Positions 54,029 to 64,000 of a stretch of DNA of 64,000 nucleotides are shown here, piece by piece (position 1 is the stretch's first letter; each line of letters opens with the position of its first letter). A model generated the notes under the pieces. The model saw only the letters and a list, made by a program, of their open reading frames with translations, did no database searches and was not told the DNA's origin. The stretch is taken from contig NZ_VMBP01000005.1 of assembly GCF_007559435.1 (NCBI RefSeq), positions 1-64,000 on the forward strand. The letters are read 5' to 3'. This DNA is from Ancylobacter moscoviensis. GTDB lineage: Bacteria; Pseudomonadota; Alphaproteobacteria; Rhizobiales; Xanthobacteraceae. The translations under genes and the position numbers were made by a program.

Positions 54029-55042
54029 TCAGGCGACGAGGAAGCCGGCGCCGACCGGGTCCTTGCGGTCGATGATCCAGCGGGCGGTGCCGAGCAGGCC
54101 GGCGGTGCCCTTCACCGTGGGGCGCACCGCGCGCACATTGTCGAGCGTGGTCTCGCCGACGAGGCAGCCCTCGAAGGTGCCGGTGCCGAGCAGGCCCTCG
54201 GAACGGATCGGCTGGTTGAGGCCGATCACGCCGCGCGCCTCGAACATCGCCATCATCGCGCTGGTGCCGGTGCCGCCCGGCGAGCGGTCGAGCTGGCCGG
54301 CGCTGAAGACGTGCACGTTCTTGTAGAGCGCGCCCTCGATGGTCGGCTCGTGCCAGAAGGTGATGAAGTTGAAGTTGTTGATGTGGCCGGCGGTCGGGTG
54401 CTGGATCTTCACCTTCTCGCGGATCGCCTCGCGGGCGAGGATGCCGAGGCGCGACAGCTCGGAGCCGTTCTCCGGGCCGATCTTCAGCGAGGTGCCGCGC
54501 AGGTCGATGATGCCGAAATAGTTGCCGCCCCACACGATGTCGGCCTTCAGCGCGCCGACGCCCGGCAGGTCGAAGGCGACGTCCTGCGCCGCCACATAGG
54601 CGGGCACGTTCTCGAAGCGGGTCCACAGCACCTCTTCGCCGTCGGTCGCCACCTCGGCCTGCACGAGGCCGGCGGTGGTCTCGAAGCGGATGCGGGTGAT
54701 GCCGTCATCGGCGCGGCGCACGAAGCCGTGCGCGACCATCGCCATGGCGACGGCGATCGTGCCGTGGCCGCACATGTGCGAGTACTGCGTGCCGTCGATG
54801 TAGATCAGGCCGGCATCGTATTCCGGCGAGGACGGCGGGGTGAGGAACACGCCGAACATGTCGCGGTGCCCGCGCGGCTCGCGCATCAGCGCCTCGCGCA
54901 CCCAGTCGTAGTTCGCTTCCAGGAAGGCGCGCTTCTCAAGGATGGAGGAGCCGGCCGGGTAGGGGATGCCGCTGTGGATGATGCACAGCGGCTCGCCCTC
55001 GGTGTGCGTGTAAATGACGTCGAAACTATCCTGCTTGCGCAT
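54029..55042 (-). CDS. Proline racemase family protein, second catalytic residue Gly
   Basis: 337 residues. The first catalytic cysteine is present, C91 in SHMCGHGTIAV. The second site, normally Cys (racemase/epimerase) or Thr (hydroxyproline dehydratase) in DRSP(C/T)GTGTSA, reads DRSPGGTGTSA, with G256. The rest of the family fold is normal. It may therefore be a dehydratase-like or otherwise altered enzyme on proline or hydroxyproline derivatives. Operon partner with a spermidine/putrescine-type ABC transporter (19-nt gap), whose substrate it may process. Confidence 0.85.
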   Translation of the reverse strand: MRKQDSFDVIYTHTEGEPLCIIHSGIPYPAGSSILEKRAFLEANYDWVREALMREPRGHRDMFGVFLTPPSSPEYDAGLIYIDGTQYSHMCGHGTIAVAMAMVAHGFVRRADDGITRIRFETTAGLVQAEVATDGEEVLWTRFENVPAYVAAQDVAFDLPGVGALKADIVWGGNYFGIIDLRGTSLKIGPENGSELSRLGILAREAIREKVKIQHPTAGHINNFNFITFWHEPTIEGALYKNVHVFSAGQLDRSPGGTGTSAMMAMFEARGVIGLNQPIRSEGLLGTGTFEGCLVGETTLDNVRAVRPTVKGTAGLLGTARWIIDRKDPVGAGFLVA

Positions 55043-55061
55043 CGCGAAGGCTCCGTTGGAA

Positions 55062-55856
55062 TTAGGACCGATGCGGCTCGGACAGCATGTCCAGGCCCAT
55101 CAGCAGATCGAGGAGGATGATGACGAGCGCAGCGACGACGATCGTGATCGCGGACACGGCCGCGATGGTCGGATCGATCGTGTACTGCACGTAGTTGAAC
55201 ATCTTCACCGGGATGGTGTTGAGCGCGGCGGTCGTGTTGAAGATCGACAGCTCGACGTTGATCCAGGAGGAGATGAAGGCGAGGAGGCCGCCCGAGACGA
55301 TGCCGCCGCGGATCTGCGGCAGCACGACCAGGAAGAAGGTGGCGAGGGGCCCGGCGCCGAGGTCCATCGAGGCCTCTTCCAGCGCCCGCTGCTCGGGGGT
55401 GAGGAGCGGCAGCACCGAGCGCAGCACGAAGGGCATGACGATGATCACATGGCCGACCAGCAGCGCCTCGAAGGAGCGCGCCATGCCGATGGCCGAGCCG
55501 TATTGCAGCAGCGCGGCGCCGAGCACGACATAGGGCAGCACCAGCGGCGAGAGCAGCAGCGCCGACACGCCTTCCCGCCCGGCGAAGACGTAGCGCGCCA
55601 GCGCCAGGCTGGCCGGCACGGCGAGCACGATGGCGACGGCGGTCGCCGCCAGCGCCAGCAAGGTCGAGGTGACGAAGGCCGACACGTAGGACGGGTCCTC
55701 GAACAGCACGCCGAACCATTTCAGCGTCAGGCCCTCCGGCGGGAAGGCGAGGTAGCTGGTCTCGGTGAGCGACGCGCCGATGATGACGACGAGCGGCAGT
55801 ACCAGATAGGCCATCGCCGCGAGCGCCACGATGCGGATGAGGAGCCGCGCGATCAT
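55062..55856 (-). CDS. ABC transporter permease, PotC-like
   Basis: 264 residues from ATG 55856 (4-nt overlap with the upstream permease gene). About six membrane helices; EEASMDLGAGPLATFFLVVLP is the coupling loop (EAA motif). Second inner-membrane half of a polyamine/opine-type importer. Confidence 0.9.
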   Translation of the reverse strand: MIARLLIRIVALAAMAYLVLPLVVIIGASLTETSYLAFPPEGLTLKWFGVLFEDPSYVSAFVTSTLLALAATAVAIVLAVPASLALARYVFAGREGVSALLLSPLVLPYVVLGAALLQYGSAIGMARSFEALLVGHVIIVMPFVLRSVLPLLTPEQRALEEASMDLGAGPLATFFLVVLPQIRGGIVSGGLLAFISSWINVELSIFNTTAALNTIPVKMFNYVQYTIDPTIAAVSAITIVVAALVIILLDLLMGLDMLSEPHRS

Positions 55857-56692
55857 GCCGTCCTCCGTCCGCCATCGCCGATGCGCCCGGCGATGCTCAC
55901 CAGCACGAGGGTGAGCATCAGCAGGGTGACGCTCAGCGCCGCGCCGTAATGGAAGTCGAACACCGTCGAGTACTGCTGGAAGATCAGCATGGAGAAGACG
56001 GTGATCTGCCCGCCCGAGAGCAGCGCCGGCGTCACATAGGCGCTCACCGCCAGCGCGAACACCATGATGGCGCCGGAGATCGCGCCGGGCAGGCAGAGAG
56101 GCAGGGTGACGAACCAGAAGGTACGCGCCGGCCCGACGCCGAGATCGGCCGAGGCGTCCTCGTAGACCGTGTCGATCTTGGCGAGCGCGTTGCCCACCGA
56201 CAGTACGACGAACGGCACGAGGATATAGACGAGGCCGATGAGGATGCCGGTTTCGGTGCCGAGGAAGCGGATCGGCCGTTCCGTGAGCCCGAGGCCCATC
56301 AGCCCCTGATTGACGAGGCCGGTGCGCCCGAGCAGCACCATCCAGCCGAAGGAGCGCACGATGTTCGAGGTGAACAGCGGCACGATGATGAGGATGACGC
56401 AGGCTCGCCGCCACGCCCGCCAGCGCACGATGCGCACGAGGTACCAGGCGAGCGGGAAGCCGACCAGCACGCAGATCGCCGTGGTGGCGAGCGCGATGCG
56501 GAAGGTCACCCACAGCACGTCCCAATGGTACTGGTCGAGCAGCACGCGGGCGTAATGGGCGGCGGTGAGAGCGCCGTCACTGGTGGTGACGCTGGAGATC
56601 GCCACCACCGCCATCGGCGCCAGGAAGAAGGCGGCGAAGAAGGCGAGCGGCGCGAAGAGCAGGAGCGCCAGCGTGGTGCGGGAGGCGGTCAC
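55853..56692 (-). CDS. ABC transporter permease, PotB-like
   Basis: 279 residues from GTG 56692, preceded by GCGGAG just 5 nt after the ATPase stop. Six helices; EDASADLGVGPARTFWFVTLP is the EAA coupling loop. Pairs with the PotC-like permease. Confidence 0.9.
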   Translation of the reverse strand: MTASRTTLALLLFAPLAFFAAFFLAPMAVVAISSVTTSDGALTAAHYARVLLDQYHWDVLWVTFRIALATTAICVLVGFPLAWYLVRIVRWRAWRRACVILIIVPLFTSNIVRSFGWMVLLGRTGLVNQGLMGLGLTERPIRFLGTETGILIGLVYILVPFVVLSVGNALAKIDTVYEDASADLGVGPARTFWFVTLPLCLPGAISGAIMVFALAVSAYVTPALLSGGQITVFSMLIFQQYSTVFDFHYGAALSVTLLMLTLVLVSIAGRIGDGGRRTA

Positions 56693-56697
56693 CGGCC

Positions 56698-57741
<1,044 letters not shown>

Positions 57742-57808
57742 GTGGTCGTTCCTGGCTGGGAAGGGGGACGACCGCATCCGGCGGCCGTCCCGTGTCGGAT
57801 ACGCCAGA

Positions 57809-58861
57809 CTATTTGCGGGCGATCTCGCGGTTCCAGGTGTCGACGAGCTCGGCGCGCTTGGCGTTCACCTCGTTCCAGTCCAGCAGGAAGAGGTTCTCGA
57901 CCGTGCCGTCCACGCCCCAGGGCAGCCGGTACGCCGTTTCCTGGGAGACGGTGACGCCCTTCACGGACGGGCCGAGATAGAGCTTCTCGGCGAGGCAGCG
58001 CGAGGCGTCCGTGGTGAGCGCGGTGTCGATGAACTTCTGCGCGAGTTCCTTGCGCGGCGCGTTCTTCACGAGATGGAGGCGCGCATCCGTTGCCCACACG
58101 CCTTCCTTCGGCACGGTGAAGCCGATCGGCAGGCCCTTGGCGGTGAGGTCGAAGGCGCCGACGTTGAAGTGCGCGCCGATGATCGCCTCGCCGCTCTGGT
58201 AGGCATTGGAGGCCGCGCCCGACGAGTCGAAGAACAGCGCCGGCTTCAGTTCCTTGATCCTGGCGAAGACCGGGGTGAAGTCGCCGGCCGGCGCGTTCCA
58301 GATCTTGTGGAGGAAGAACAGGAACGGCACGCCGGAGGAATTGGCCGGGGAGGGGATCGTCACCGCGTCGGCATATTCCGGCTTCCACAGATCGTTCCAG
58401 GAGGTCGGCGGCGCCTTGATTTCCTTGGTGTTGTAGGTGAGGCCGAGCGAGTAGTAGCCGGTGCCGACCGCGTAGATGCCGTTGGCGTTCTTGTAGACCG
58501 CCTGCGGCAGCGCGGCGGAGAGGTTCGGCACGCCGCCTTGCGTGATCGGCTCGAGCACGCCGGCGGCTTCCGCCAGCTCGCTCACGCCGCCATCCATCCA
58601 GGCGACGTCGATGGTGGGGGCATCCTTCTGCTGCTGCAGCTTGGAAAGGGTGACGGTGGAGGTGCCGACCTCCGGCACGACCGGGACGCCGGTCGCCTTG
58701 GTGAAGGGATCGGCGACGCAGGTTTTGAAGGCGTCGCCCCAGTTGCCGCCGTACCAGGCGACGTGCAGGGCGCCCTTGCCCGCGTCCTGCGCCGATGCCG
58801 GCGCGAGCGTGACGGCCAGCGCGAGCGCCGACGCCGTAGCAAGGCCATGGATGCGTGCCAT
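57809..58861 (-). CDS. ABC transporter substrate-binding protein, polyamine type
   Basis: 350 residues from ATG 58861 with GGGAG upstream. Signal peptide MARIHGLATASALALAVTLAPASAQ. PotD/PotF-like fold: LHVAWYGGNWGDAFKT and SQQGIPVVPEV-like TGVPVVPEVGTSTVTLSKLQQQKD. Likely ligand a betaine or amino-acid derivative matching the racemase-family gene (inference). First gene of the operon. Confidence 0.9.
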   Translation of the reverse strand: MARIHGLATASALALAVTLAPASAQDAGKGALHVAWYGGNWGDAFKTCVADPFTKATGVPVVPEVGTSTVTLSKLQQQKDAPTIDVAWMDGGVSELAEAAGVLEPITQGGVPNLSAALPQAVYKNANGIYAVGTGYYSLGLTYNTKEIKAPPTSWNDLWKPEYADAVTIPSPANSSGVPFLFFLHKIWNAPAGDFTPVFARIKELKPALFFDSSGAASNAYQSGEAIIGAHFNVGAFDLTAKGLPIGFTVPKEGVWATDARLHLVKNAPRKELAQKFIDTALTTDASRCLAEKLYLGPSVKGVTVSQETAYRLPWGVDGTVENLFLLDWNEVNAKRAELVDTWNREIARK

Positions 58862-58946
58862 GTTGTTTTCTCCCCTCATGTGCAGCGGCGGGATCATGAC
58901 GGCCTGACGCAGCGGCCGCTTGCAGTATCGGGCCAGAAACTTTGAT

Positions 58947-59996
58947 ATGGGCGACATGTTGCATGAGCCACCCCCGACGCCCGATGCCGCGGAGATCCCG
59001 ACCTCGGTGCTGCAGGCCGCCCGTACCTCGCCGTTGCGCCTCGGCTTCGTCCTGCTGGACCAGTTCACCCTCGCGGCCTTCGGCGGGCTGATCGACGCGC
59101 TGCGCCTCGCGGCGGACCATGGCGGGCGCAGCCGGCAGATCCATGCCTCCTGGAAGGTGATGAGCCTGGAGGCGGCGCCGCGCCGGGCAAGCTGTGGCGT
59201 GGTCATCTCCGACAGCACGCGGCTCCTCGACCCCACCCAGTTCGACTACATCGCCGTCTGCGGCGGCAATGACTACCTCAACGAGCACCAGCCGCCGGCA
59301 CTGCTCGACTATATCCAGCAGGCCGCCGCCCGGCGCGTCCGGCTCATCGGCGTGTGCACCGGCACCTTCGCGATCGCGCAGGCCGGCGTCGCCGAGGGGC
59401 GGACGCTGTGCATACACTGGAACGTGCTGGAAGCCTTCCGCGCGCAGTTCCCGACGCTGAACGCCGTCACCGACAAGCTGTTCGTCGACGAGGGCGACCT
59501 GCTCTCCTGCGCCGGCTCCACCGCTGCCATCGATCTCGGCCTCTATCTCGTCACCCGCCATTGCGGGAGCGGCAAGGCCAACCAGGCGGTGCGCCACATG
59601 ATGTTGCAGGGCATGCGCCCGCCGACGCTGCCGCAGCCGCATTTCTTCGCCGATCTCGCGAAGGTGGCGGATGCGCGCGTGCATCAGGCGGTGCATTTCA
59701 TGGAGCAGCGGCTCGACGACCCGCCCTCCATGGACGCCATCGCCCGCTATGTCGGCTGTTCGAGCCGCCAGCTGGAGCGCGCCTTCAGCGCCGCGCTCGG
59801 CGCCTCGCCGGCGGCCTATCAGCGCCAGCTGCGCAAGGACTACGCCTGCTGGATGCTGGAGAACAGCCCGCGCAGCATCACCGAGATTGCCTTCGACTGC
59901 GGCTTTTCCGATGCCGCGCATTTCTCGCGCGAGTTCCGCAACGCCTTCGGCGTCTCACCCCGCCAGTACCGCGCCGCCTGCGTGGGTTCCCGCTAG
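58947..59996 (+). CDS. GlxA-type AraC transcriptional regulator
   Basis: 349 residues from ATG 58947 (a second ATG 3 codons later is possible). Residues about 30-205: DJ-1/PfpI-like domain with GVCTGTFAIAQAGVAEG at the elbow. C-terminal AraC domain: SMDAIARYVGCSSRQLERAF and SITEIAFDCGFSDAAHFSREFRNAFGVSPRQYR. 85 bp from the divergent polyamine-type transporter operon, its likely target. Confidence 0.9.
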   Translation: MGDMLHEPPPTPDAAEIPTSVLQAARTSPLRLGFVLLDQFTLAAFGGLIDALRLAADHGGRSRQIHASWKVMSLEAAPRRASCGVVISDSTRLLDPTQFDYIAVCGGNDYLNEHQPPALLDYIQQAAARRVRLIGVCTGTFAIAQAGVAEGRTLCIHWNVLEAFRAQFPTLNAVTDKLFVDEGDLLSCAGSTAAIDLGLYLVTRHCGSGKANQAVRHMMLQGMRPPTLPQPHFFADLAKVADARVHQAVHFMEQRLDDPPSMDAIARYVGCSSRQLERAFSAALGASPAAYQRQLRKDYACWMLENSPRSITEIAFDCGFSDAAHFSREFRNAFGVSPRQYRAACVGSR

Positions 59997-60057
59997 GCTG
60001 GCCGCCGCCCGGCTCGCGCATCTCTCCGCCGCCGCGCGGTTCCGAGAGGGTCGGCCC

Positions 60058-60083
60058 GTCTACCGGGTGCTGCTCCGGTAGAC
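60058..60083. terminator. Hairpin between convergent genes
   Basis: GTCTACCGG (60058-60066) pairs with CCGGTAGAC (60075-60083) across 8 nt. It lies between the GlxA regulator and cupin genes, which converge. No T tract follows, so function is uncertain. Confidence 0.4.
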
Positions 60084-60129
60084 GGTGTCGGAAAGTTGCG
60101 GCCACGCCGCGTTTACGGCCACGAACCAG

Positions 60130-60522
60130 TCACCGGCCGAGATACTCTGCGTCGCTGACCTTCTCCAGCCAGTCGACGGCCTTGCCGTCCTTCAACTCGG
60201 CGACGGCGAGATGCGTCATCGCGCTGTCGGGTGCGGCCCCGTGCCAGTGCCGTTCTCCCGGCTCGAACCAGACGATGTCGCCGGTCCGGATCTCTTCCAC
60301 CGGCCCGCCCTCGCGCTGCGCCCTCCCGGTGCCGGACAGGACCAGCAGGGTCTGGCCGAGCGGATGGGTGTGCCAGGCGGTACGCGCGCCCGGCTGGAAG
60401 GTGACGGTCGCCGCGCTCAGTCCGCCGGCACCGGCGAAGGGGGCGGCGATGCTGACCTGACCGGTGAAATACTCGTCCGGCCCCTGCCGGGGAGGGGGCG
60501 AGCCGGCGCGCGTGATGTCCAT
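60130..60522 (-). CDS. Cupin domain protein
   Basis: 130 residues. Cupin motif 1: TAWHTHPLGQTLLVLSGTGRAQREG (metal-binding H-x-H); motif 2: DIVWFEPGERHWHGA. Small single-cupin protein, similar to those annotated as carboxymuconolactone-decarboxylase-associated or quercetin-dioxygenase-like; substrate unknown. Separate transcription unit. Confidence 0.82.
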   Translation of the reverse strand: MDITRAGSPPPRQGPDEYFTGQVSIAAPFAGAGGLSAATVTFQPGARTAWHTHPLGQTLLVLSGTGRAQREGGPVEEIRTGDIVWFEPGERHWHGAAPDSAMTHLAVAELKDGKAVDWLEKVSDAEYLGR

Positions 60523-60655
60523 GGCGGTTCTCCTGGTTCGGGCCGACGTCTCGCCCTGCTTATCAGAGCGGTTCTGGTGAATTAGTCGGCGTAAACGGCA
60601 TGACGTTATGTCGGGGCTTCATGAATGCCGCGCAACCGCCAGTCCTCGGCCGCGG

Positions 60656-61549
60656 CTAGGCGGTGACGGTGAGCTGGCGCAGGGTGTGGCGCAGCGTGTC
60701 GATGGCGGGGTTGGCGCTGGTCGGCCGCCATATGGCGTGAAGCTCGACGATGGACGGCGCGCCGAGGGCGAGCGGGCGCAGGATGACGCCCTCGAAGCCC
60801 AGATTGCGGGCCGCGCGCGGCACCAGCGCCAGCCCGATGCCGGCCTTGACCAGCCCGAGGATGGAATGCACCTGGCTGATGTGCTGGACGTAGCGCGGGG
60901 TGATCGCCGCCGAGGCGAACAGCGTCGCCAGCAGGTCGTAGAAATAGCGCGCCTCATAGGGCGAGTAGGCGACCATGGGCTGGCGGTCGAGGTCCGACAG
61001 CCTCACCTCCCGCGCGGCGGCGAGGGGATGATCGTCGGGCGCGGCGAGCAGCAGCGGCTCGCGCACCACGCAGAGCGACTGGAACTCGCGCCGGTTGAAG
61101 GTGGGGCGCACGAGGCCGACGTCGATCCGTCCCGCGGTCAGCGACTCGAACTGGTCGGTGGAGACCATCTCCTTGAGGACGAGATCGATGCCCGGCGCCT
61201 CGGCGCGGAAGCGCTTGATGAGGCGCGGCAGGAAGTCGTAGCCGGACGCGGCGGTGAAGCCGAGGGCGATCGATCCTTCCTCGCCGCTGGCGGTGCGCCG
61301 TGCCGCCAGCGCCGCGCCCTCCGCCAGCCGCAGCAGGCGGCGGGCCTCGGGCAGGAAGTTCTCGCCGGCGCGGGTGAGGCGCACCGAGCGGCTCGTGCGG
61401 TCGAGCAGGCGGACGTCGAGCGTGTGCTCCAGCAGCTGGATCTGCCGGCTGAGCGGCGGCTGGGTGAGGTTGAGGCGCGCGGCGGCGCGGCCGAAATGCA
61501 GTTCCTCGGCGACGGCGACGAAGCAGCGGAGATGGCTGAGCTCGAACAT
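60656..61549 (-). CDS. LysR-family transcriptional regulator
   Basis: 297 residues. Helix-turn-helix FELSHLRCFVAVAEELHFGRAAARLNLTQPPLSRQIQLLEHTLDVRLLDRT, then a LysR periplasmic-binding-like effector domain. Divergent from tctCBA with 164 bp between; likely controls that operon in response to its substrate. Confidence 0.92.
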   Translation of the reverse strand: MFELSHLRCFVAVAEELHFGRAAARLNLTQPPLSRQIQLLEHTLDVRLLDRTSRSVRLTRAGENFLPEARRLLRLAEGAALAARRTASGEEGSIALGFTAASGYDFLPRLIKRFRAEAPGIDLVLKEMVSTDQFESLTAGRIDVGLVRPTFNRREFQSLCVVREPLLLAAPDDHPLAAAREVRLSDLDRQPMVAYSPYEARYFYDLLATLFASAAITPRYVQHISQVHSILGLVKAGIGLALVPRAARNLGFEGVILRPLALGAPSIVELHAIWRPTSANPAIDTLRHTLRQLTVTA

Positions 61550-61713
61550 CGATCCAAAATTGGCATCGATTAATGCTCAGAACAACTCATTCGTGCATCG
61601 TCTCTCCCCTAGCATGATCATCGGACCGCTGCGCCGGCGGACCCAAAAGCGGGCCGGAAGGTCCGCCAGAAAACGCGTTGCCACGCTTCCCGTCGTTTCT
61701 GGAGGAAACGCTC

Positions 61714-62691
61714 ATGACCCTTCGCCTGCTCAAGGCGGCCGCCGCCGCGCTCACGCTGTGCGGCGCCCTCGCGCCGTCCTTCGCCCATGCCCAGAATTTC
61801 GAACGGCCGGTGCGCATCGTCGTGCCCTTCGCGCCGGGCGGCACGTCCGACATTCTCGCGCGCCTGATCGCGCCGAAGCTCTCCGAGGCCGTCGGCCAGC
61901 CGGTGGTGGTGGAGAACAAGCCCGGCGCCGCCGGGAACATCGGCGCCGACGCGGTGGCCAAGGCTCGCCCGGACGGCCATACGCTGCTGCTGATGGACAT
62001 CGGCTCGCTCGCCGTCGCCCCCAGCCTGTTCCCCGACCTTTCCTACAATGTCGAGAACGACCTCGCTCCGGTCGGCATGGTGATGTTCGGCCCCTATGTG
62101 CTGGCGGTGAACCCGTCCGTGCCGGCCAAGAACGTCTCCGAACTGGTCGCCTATGCCAAGGCGAACCCCGGCAAGCTGGCGGTGGCGAATTCCGGCGTCG
62201 GTGCGCTCAACCACATCACCGCCGTCGCGCTCGCCCGCGATCTCGGCATCGGCTGGAAGAACGTACCCTACAAGGGCGGTGCCGCCGCCTCGCGCGCCGT
62301 CGTTTCCGGCGAGAGCAACGTCATCATCAACGGCGCCACCGCGACGCTGCCCTTCGTCACCAACAAGCAGCTCGTCGGCATCGCCGTGACCGGCGAGGAG
62401 CGGCTCGCCGCGCTGCCGGATGTCGAGACCTTCAAGGAGGCGAAGCTGCCTCTGAACGACGCCGGCACCTGGCAGGGCCTGCTCACCACCGGCAAGACCC
62501 CGCCGGAAGTGGTCGCGCGGCTGAACGGGGAGCTCAACAAGATCCTCGCCCTGCCGGAGATCCAGGCGAAGATCGCCGAGCAGGGCGGCTCGCCGCGTCC
62601 CGGCACGCCGGAGGCGGTCAAGAGCTGGCTCGTCACCAACATCAAGAGCTGGGGCGACATCGTTCGCGCCGCCGACATCAAGACCAACTGA
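61714..62691 (+). CDS. tctC: Tripartite tricarboxylate transporter substrate-binding protein
   Basis: 325 residues from ATG 61714 with GGAGGAAAC upstream. Signal peptide MTLRLLKAAAAALTLCGALAPSFAHAQ. BugT-type: PVRIVVPFAPGGTSDILARLIAPKL and GAAGNIGADAVAKARPDGHTLL. Differs from the tctC at 31058 in its N-terminus (no Cys pair), so it probably binds another carboxylate. Confidence 0.93.
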   Translation: MTLRLLKAAAAALTLCGALAPSFAHAQNFERPVRIVVPFAPGGTSDILARLIAPKLSEAVGQPVVVENKPGAAGNIGADAVAKARPDGHTLLLMDIGSLAVAPSLFPDLSYNVENDLAPVGMVMFGPYVLAVNPSVPAKNVSELVAYAKANPGKLAVANSGVGALNHITAVALARDLGIGWKNVPYKGGAAASRAVVSGESNVIINGATATLPFVTNKQLVGIAVTGEERLAALPDVETFKEAKLPLNDAGTWQGLLTTGKTPPEVVARLNGELNKILALPEIQAKIAEQGGSPRPGTPEAVKSWLVTNIKSWGDIVRAADIKTN

Positions 62692-62701
62692 ACCGGCGGC
62701 G

Positions 62702-63160
62702 GTGCGCGTCGTGACCACACGCAGGTTCGACTGGCCGGACCTTCTGTTCGGCCTCTTCCTCATCGCGGTGGCGGCGGGCACCTTCGCCGCCACCTGGAGG
62801 CTCGCCGGCGGTTCGGCGGCCGATATGGGGCCGGGCTACATGCCGCGGGCCATCGCGCTGGCGCTGCTGGCCTTCGGCCTGTTCTTCGCCGGGCGCGGGC
62901 TGCTGCGTGGCCATGCCGGCATCCCGCGGGTGCAGCTACGCCCCATCCTCGGCGTCGGCGCCTCGGTGGGGGCCTTCGCGCTGCTGATCGAGGGCGCGGG
63001 CCTCGCCGCCGCCTCGCTGGCGGCCATCCTCATCGCGGCCTGTGCCAGCCGCGAGAGCCGCTTCCTCGAAGTCATCCTGTTCGGTCTCGTCATCACCGCC
63101 GGCGCGGTCCTTCTCTTCGTGAAGGCGCTCGCCCTGCCGGTGGCGATCTGGCCGTGGTGA
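62702..63160 (+). CDS. tctB: Tripartite tricarboxylate transporter small subunit
   Basis: 152 residues from GTG 62702 (a second GTG 3 codons on is possible). Four hydrophobic segments; GPGYMPRAIALALLAFGLFF is the TctB signature after the first helix. 10 nt after tctC. Confidence 0.88.
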   Translation: MRVVTTRRFDWPDLLFGLFLIAVAAGTFAATWRLAGGSAADMGPGYMPRAIALALLAFGLFFAGRGLLRGHAGIPRVQLRPILGVGASVGAFALLIEGAGLAAASLAAILIAACASRESRFLEVILFGLVITAGAVLLFVKALALPVAIWPW

Positions 63161-63176
63161 GCGGAGCAGGCGCGCG

Positions 63177-64000
63177 ATGGAACTGTTCGACAACCTGTTT
63201 CTCGGCCTCTCCACGGCCCTGCAGTTCAACAACCTGATCTACTGCCTGATCGGCGTGGTCATCGGCACCGCCATCGGCGTGCTGCCGGGCATCGGGCCGA
63301 TCCCGACGGTGGCGCTGCTGCTGCCCTTCACCTTCGGGCTGGCACCGGCCTCGTCCCTCATCATGCTCGCCGGCATCTTCTACGGCGCGCAGTATGGCGG
63401 CTCGACCACGGCGATCCTGGTGAACGTGCCGGGCGAAACCTCGTCGGTCGTCACCTGCCTCGACGGCCACGAGATGGCGAAGCGCGGCCGCGCCGGCCCG
63501 GCGCTCGCCATCGCCGCCATCTCGTCCTTCTTCGCCGGCACGGTGGCGACGGTGGTCATCGCGGTGCTCAGCCTGCCGCTGGCGGCGCTGGCGCTGAAGT
63601 TCACCGCCGTCGAGTATTTCAGCCTGCTGGTGCTCGGCCTGTTCGCGGCCGTCATCCTCGCCCATGGCTCGGTGGCGAAGTCGCTCGCCATGGTCTTCCT
63701 CGGGCTGCTGATCGGGACCGTCGGCATCGACGTCAATTCTGGCGTCGCGCGCATGACCTTCGGCATTCCCGCCCTGTCGGACGGGCTGGATTTCGTGCCC
63801 GTCGCCATGGGCATGTTCGGCCTCGCCGAGATCATCGCCAATCTGGAGCGCCCCGAGGTGCGGCAGGTGGTGAGCCAGAAGCTGCGCGACCTCGTTCCCT
63901 CGCGCGCCGACCTGAAGGCGGCGTTCCCCGCCATGGTGCGCGGTACCTTCATCGGCTCGGCGCTCGGCGTGCTGCCGGGCGGCGGCGCGGCGCTGCCGCC
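63177..64000 (+). CDS. tctA: Tripartite tricarboxylate transporter large permease, 3' end outside window
   Basis: The first 274 codons of a TctA; ATG 63177 follows GCGGAGCAGG. GTAIGVLPGIGPIPTVALLLP, GIFYGAQYGGSTTAILVNVPGE and TFIGSALGVLPGGGAALPP (at the edge) are the two TctA motifs. Continues past 64000. Confidence 0.93.
   Translation, partial: MELFDNLFLGLSTALQFNNLIYCLIGVVIGTAIGVLPGIGPIPTVALLLPFTFGLAPASSLIMLAGIFYGAQYGGSTTAILVNVPGETSSVVTCLDGHEMAKRGRAGPALAIAAISSFFAGTVATVVIAVLSLPLAALALKFTAVEYFSLLVLGLFAAVILAHGSVAKSLAMVFLGLLIGTVGIDVNSGVARMTFGIPALSDGLDFVPVAMGMFGLAEIIANLERPEVRQVVSQKLRDLVPSRADLKAAFPAMVRGTFIGSALGVLPGGGAALP

Overview
The window reads as high-GC chromosomal DNA from an aerobic, metabolically versatile alphaproteobacterium. 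Several features point to the Hyphomicrobiales, possibly a Xanthobacteraceae-like soil or plant-associated heterotroph: tripartite tricarboxylate (TTT), TRAP and Liv-type uptake systems in tight operons, a cyoABCD-SURF1 quinol oxidase cluster beside an MFS gene, and OxyR next to KatG. This is inferred from gene content and codon/GC impression; there is no rRNA or complete tRNA to fix the taxonomy.

Region 1 (1 to about 12,675) is the right-hand end of an integrative genomic island. It ends at a 45-bp fragment that looks like the 3' part of a tRNA-Arg gene (12631-12675), next to a full-length tyrosine integrase. Its cargo looks defensive: a double-headed GHKL ATPase (Hsp90-like N-terminus, histidine-kinase-like C-terminus; runs off the left edge) translationally coupled to a DNA methyltransferase, a second divergent DNA methyltransferase, a short tyrosine recombinase, a STAND-type NTPase with TPR-like tail and a HEPN-like RNase motif, a Fic AMP-transferase, and an antitoxin-like HTH protein whose PIN-toxin partner seems deleted.

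Region 2 (12,860-22,209) is chromosomal catabolism: a rare AraC-regulator/formamidase fusion, a dctPQM TRAP transporter followed by a gamma-glutamyltransferase, an alpha/beta hydrolase of the cofactor-free haloperoxidase type and a GlxA-type AraC regulator. Region 3 (22,264-27,516) is one 1750-residue polysaccharide-building protein (methyltransferase, 25-residue repeats, GT4 glycosyltransferase, RgpF-like domain). Region 4 (28,142-32,834) is a divergently regulated tctCBA-prpB operon with a GntR/FCD regulator.

Region 5 (33,040-43,253) appears to be one dispersed regulon. A DUF6166 protein, a hydrolase and a GntR regulator, the livKHMGF transporter, an ABM monooxygenase, a zinc alcohol dehydrogenase and a fatty-acid-hydroxylase operon are all clustered, and three of the promoters share a near-palindromic 12-mer (CTAACATRTCAG-like).

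Region 6 (43,291-53,915) is oxygen, nitrosative and peroxide physiology: a group III truncated haemoglobin with an NsrR-like box, oxyR/katG, cyoABCD-SURF1 and an MHS-family transporter. Region 7 (54,029-59,996) is a proline-racemase-family gene, unusual because glycine replaces the second catalytic residue, with a spermidine/putrescine-type ABC transporter and a divergent GlxA regulator. Region 8 (60,130-64,000) holds a cupin and a LysR-controlled second tctCBA operon that runs off the right edge.
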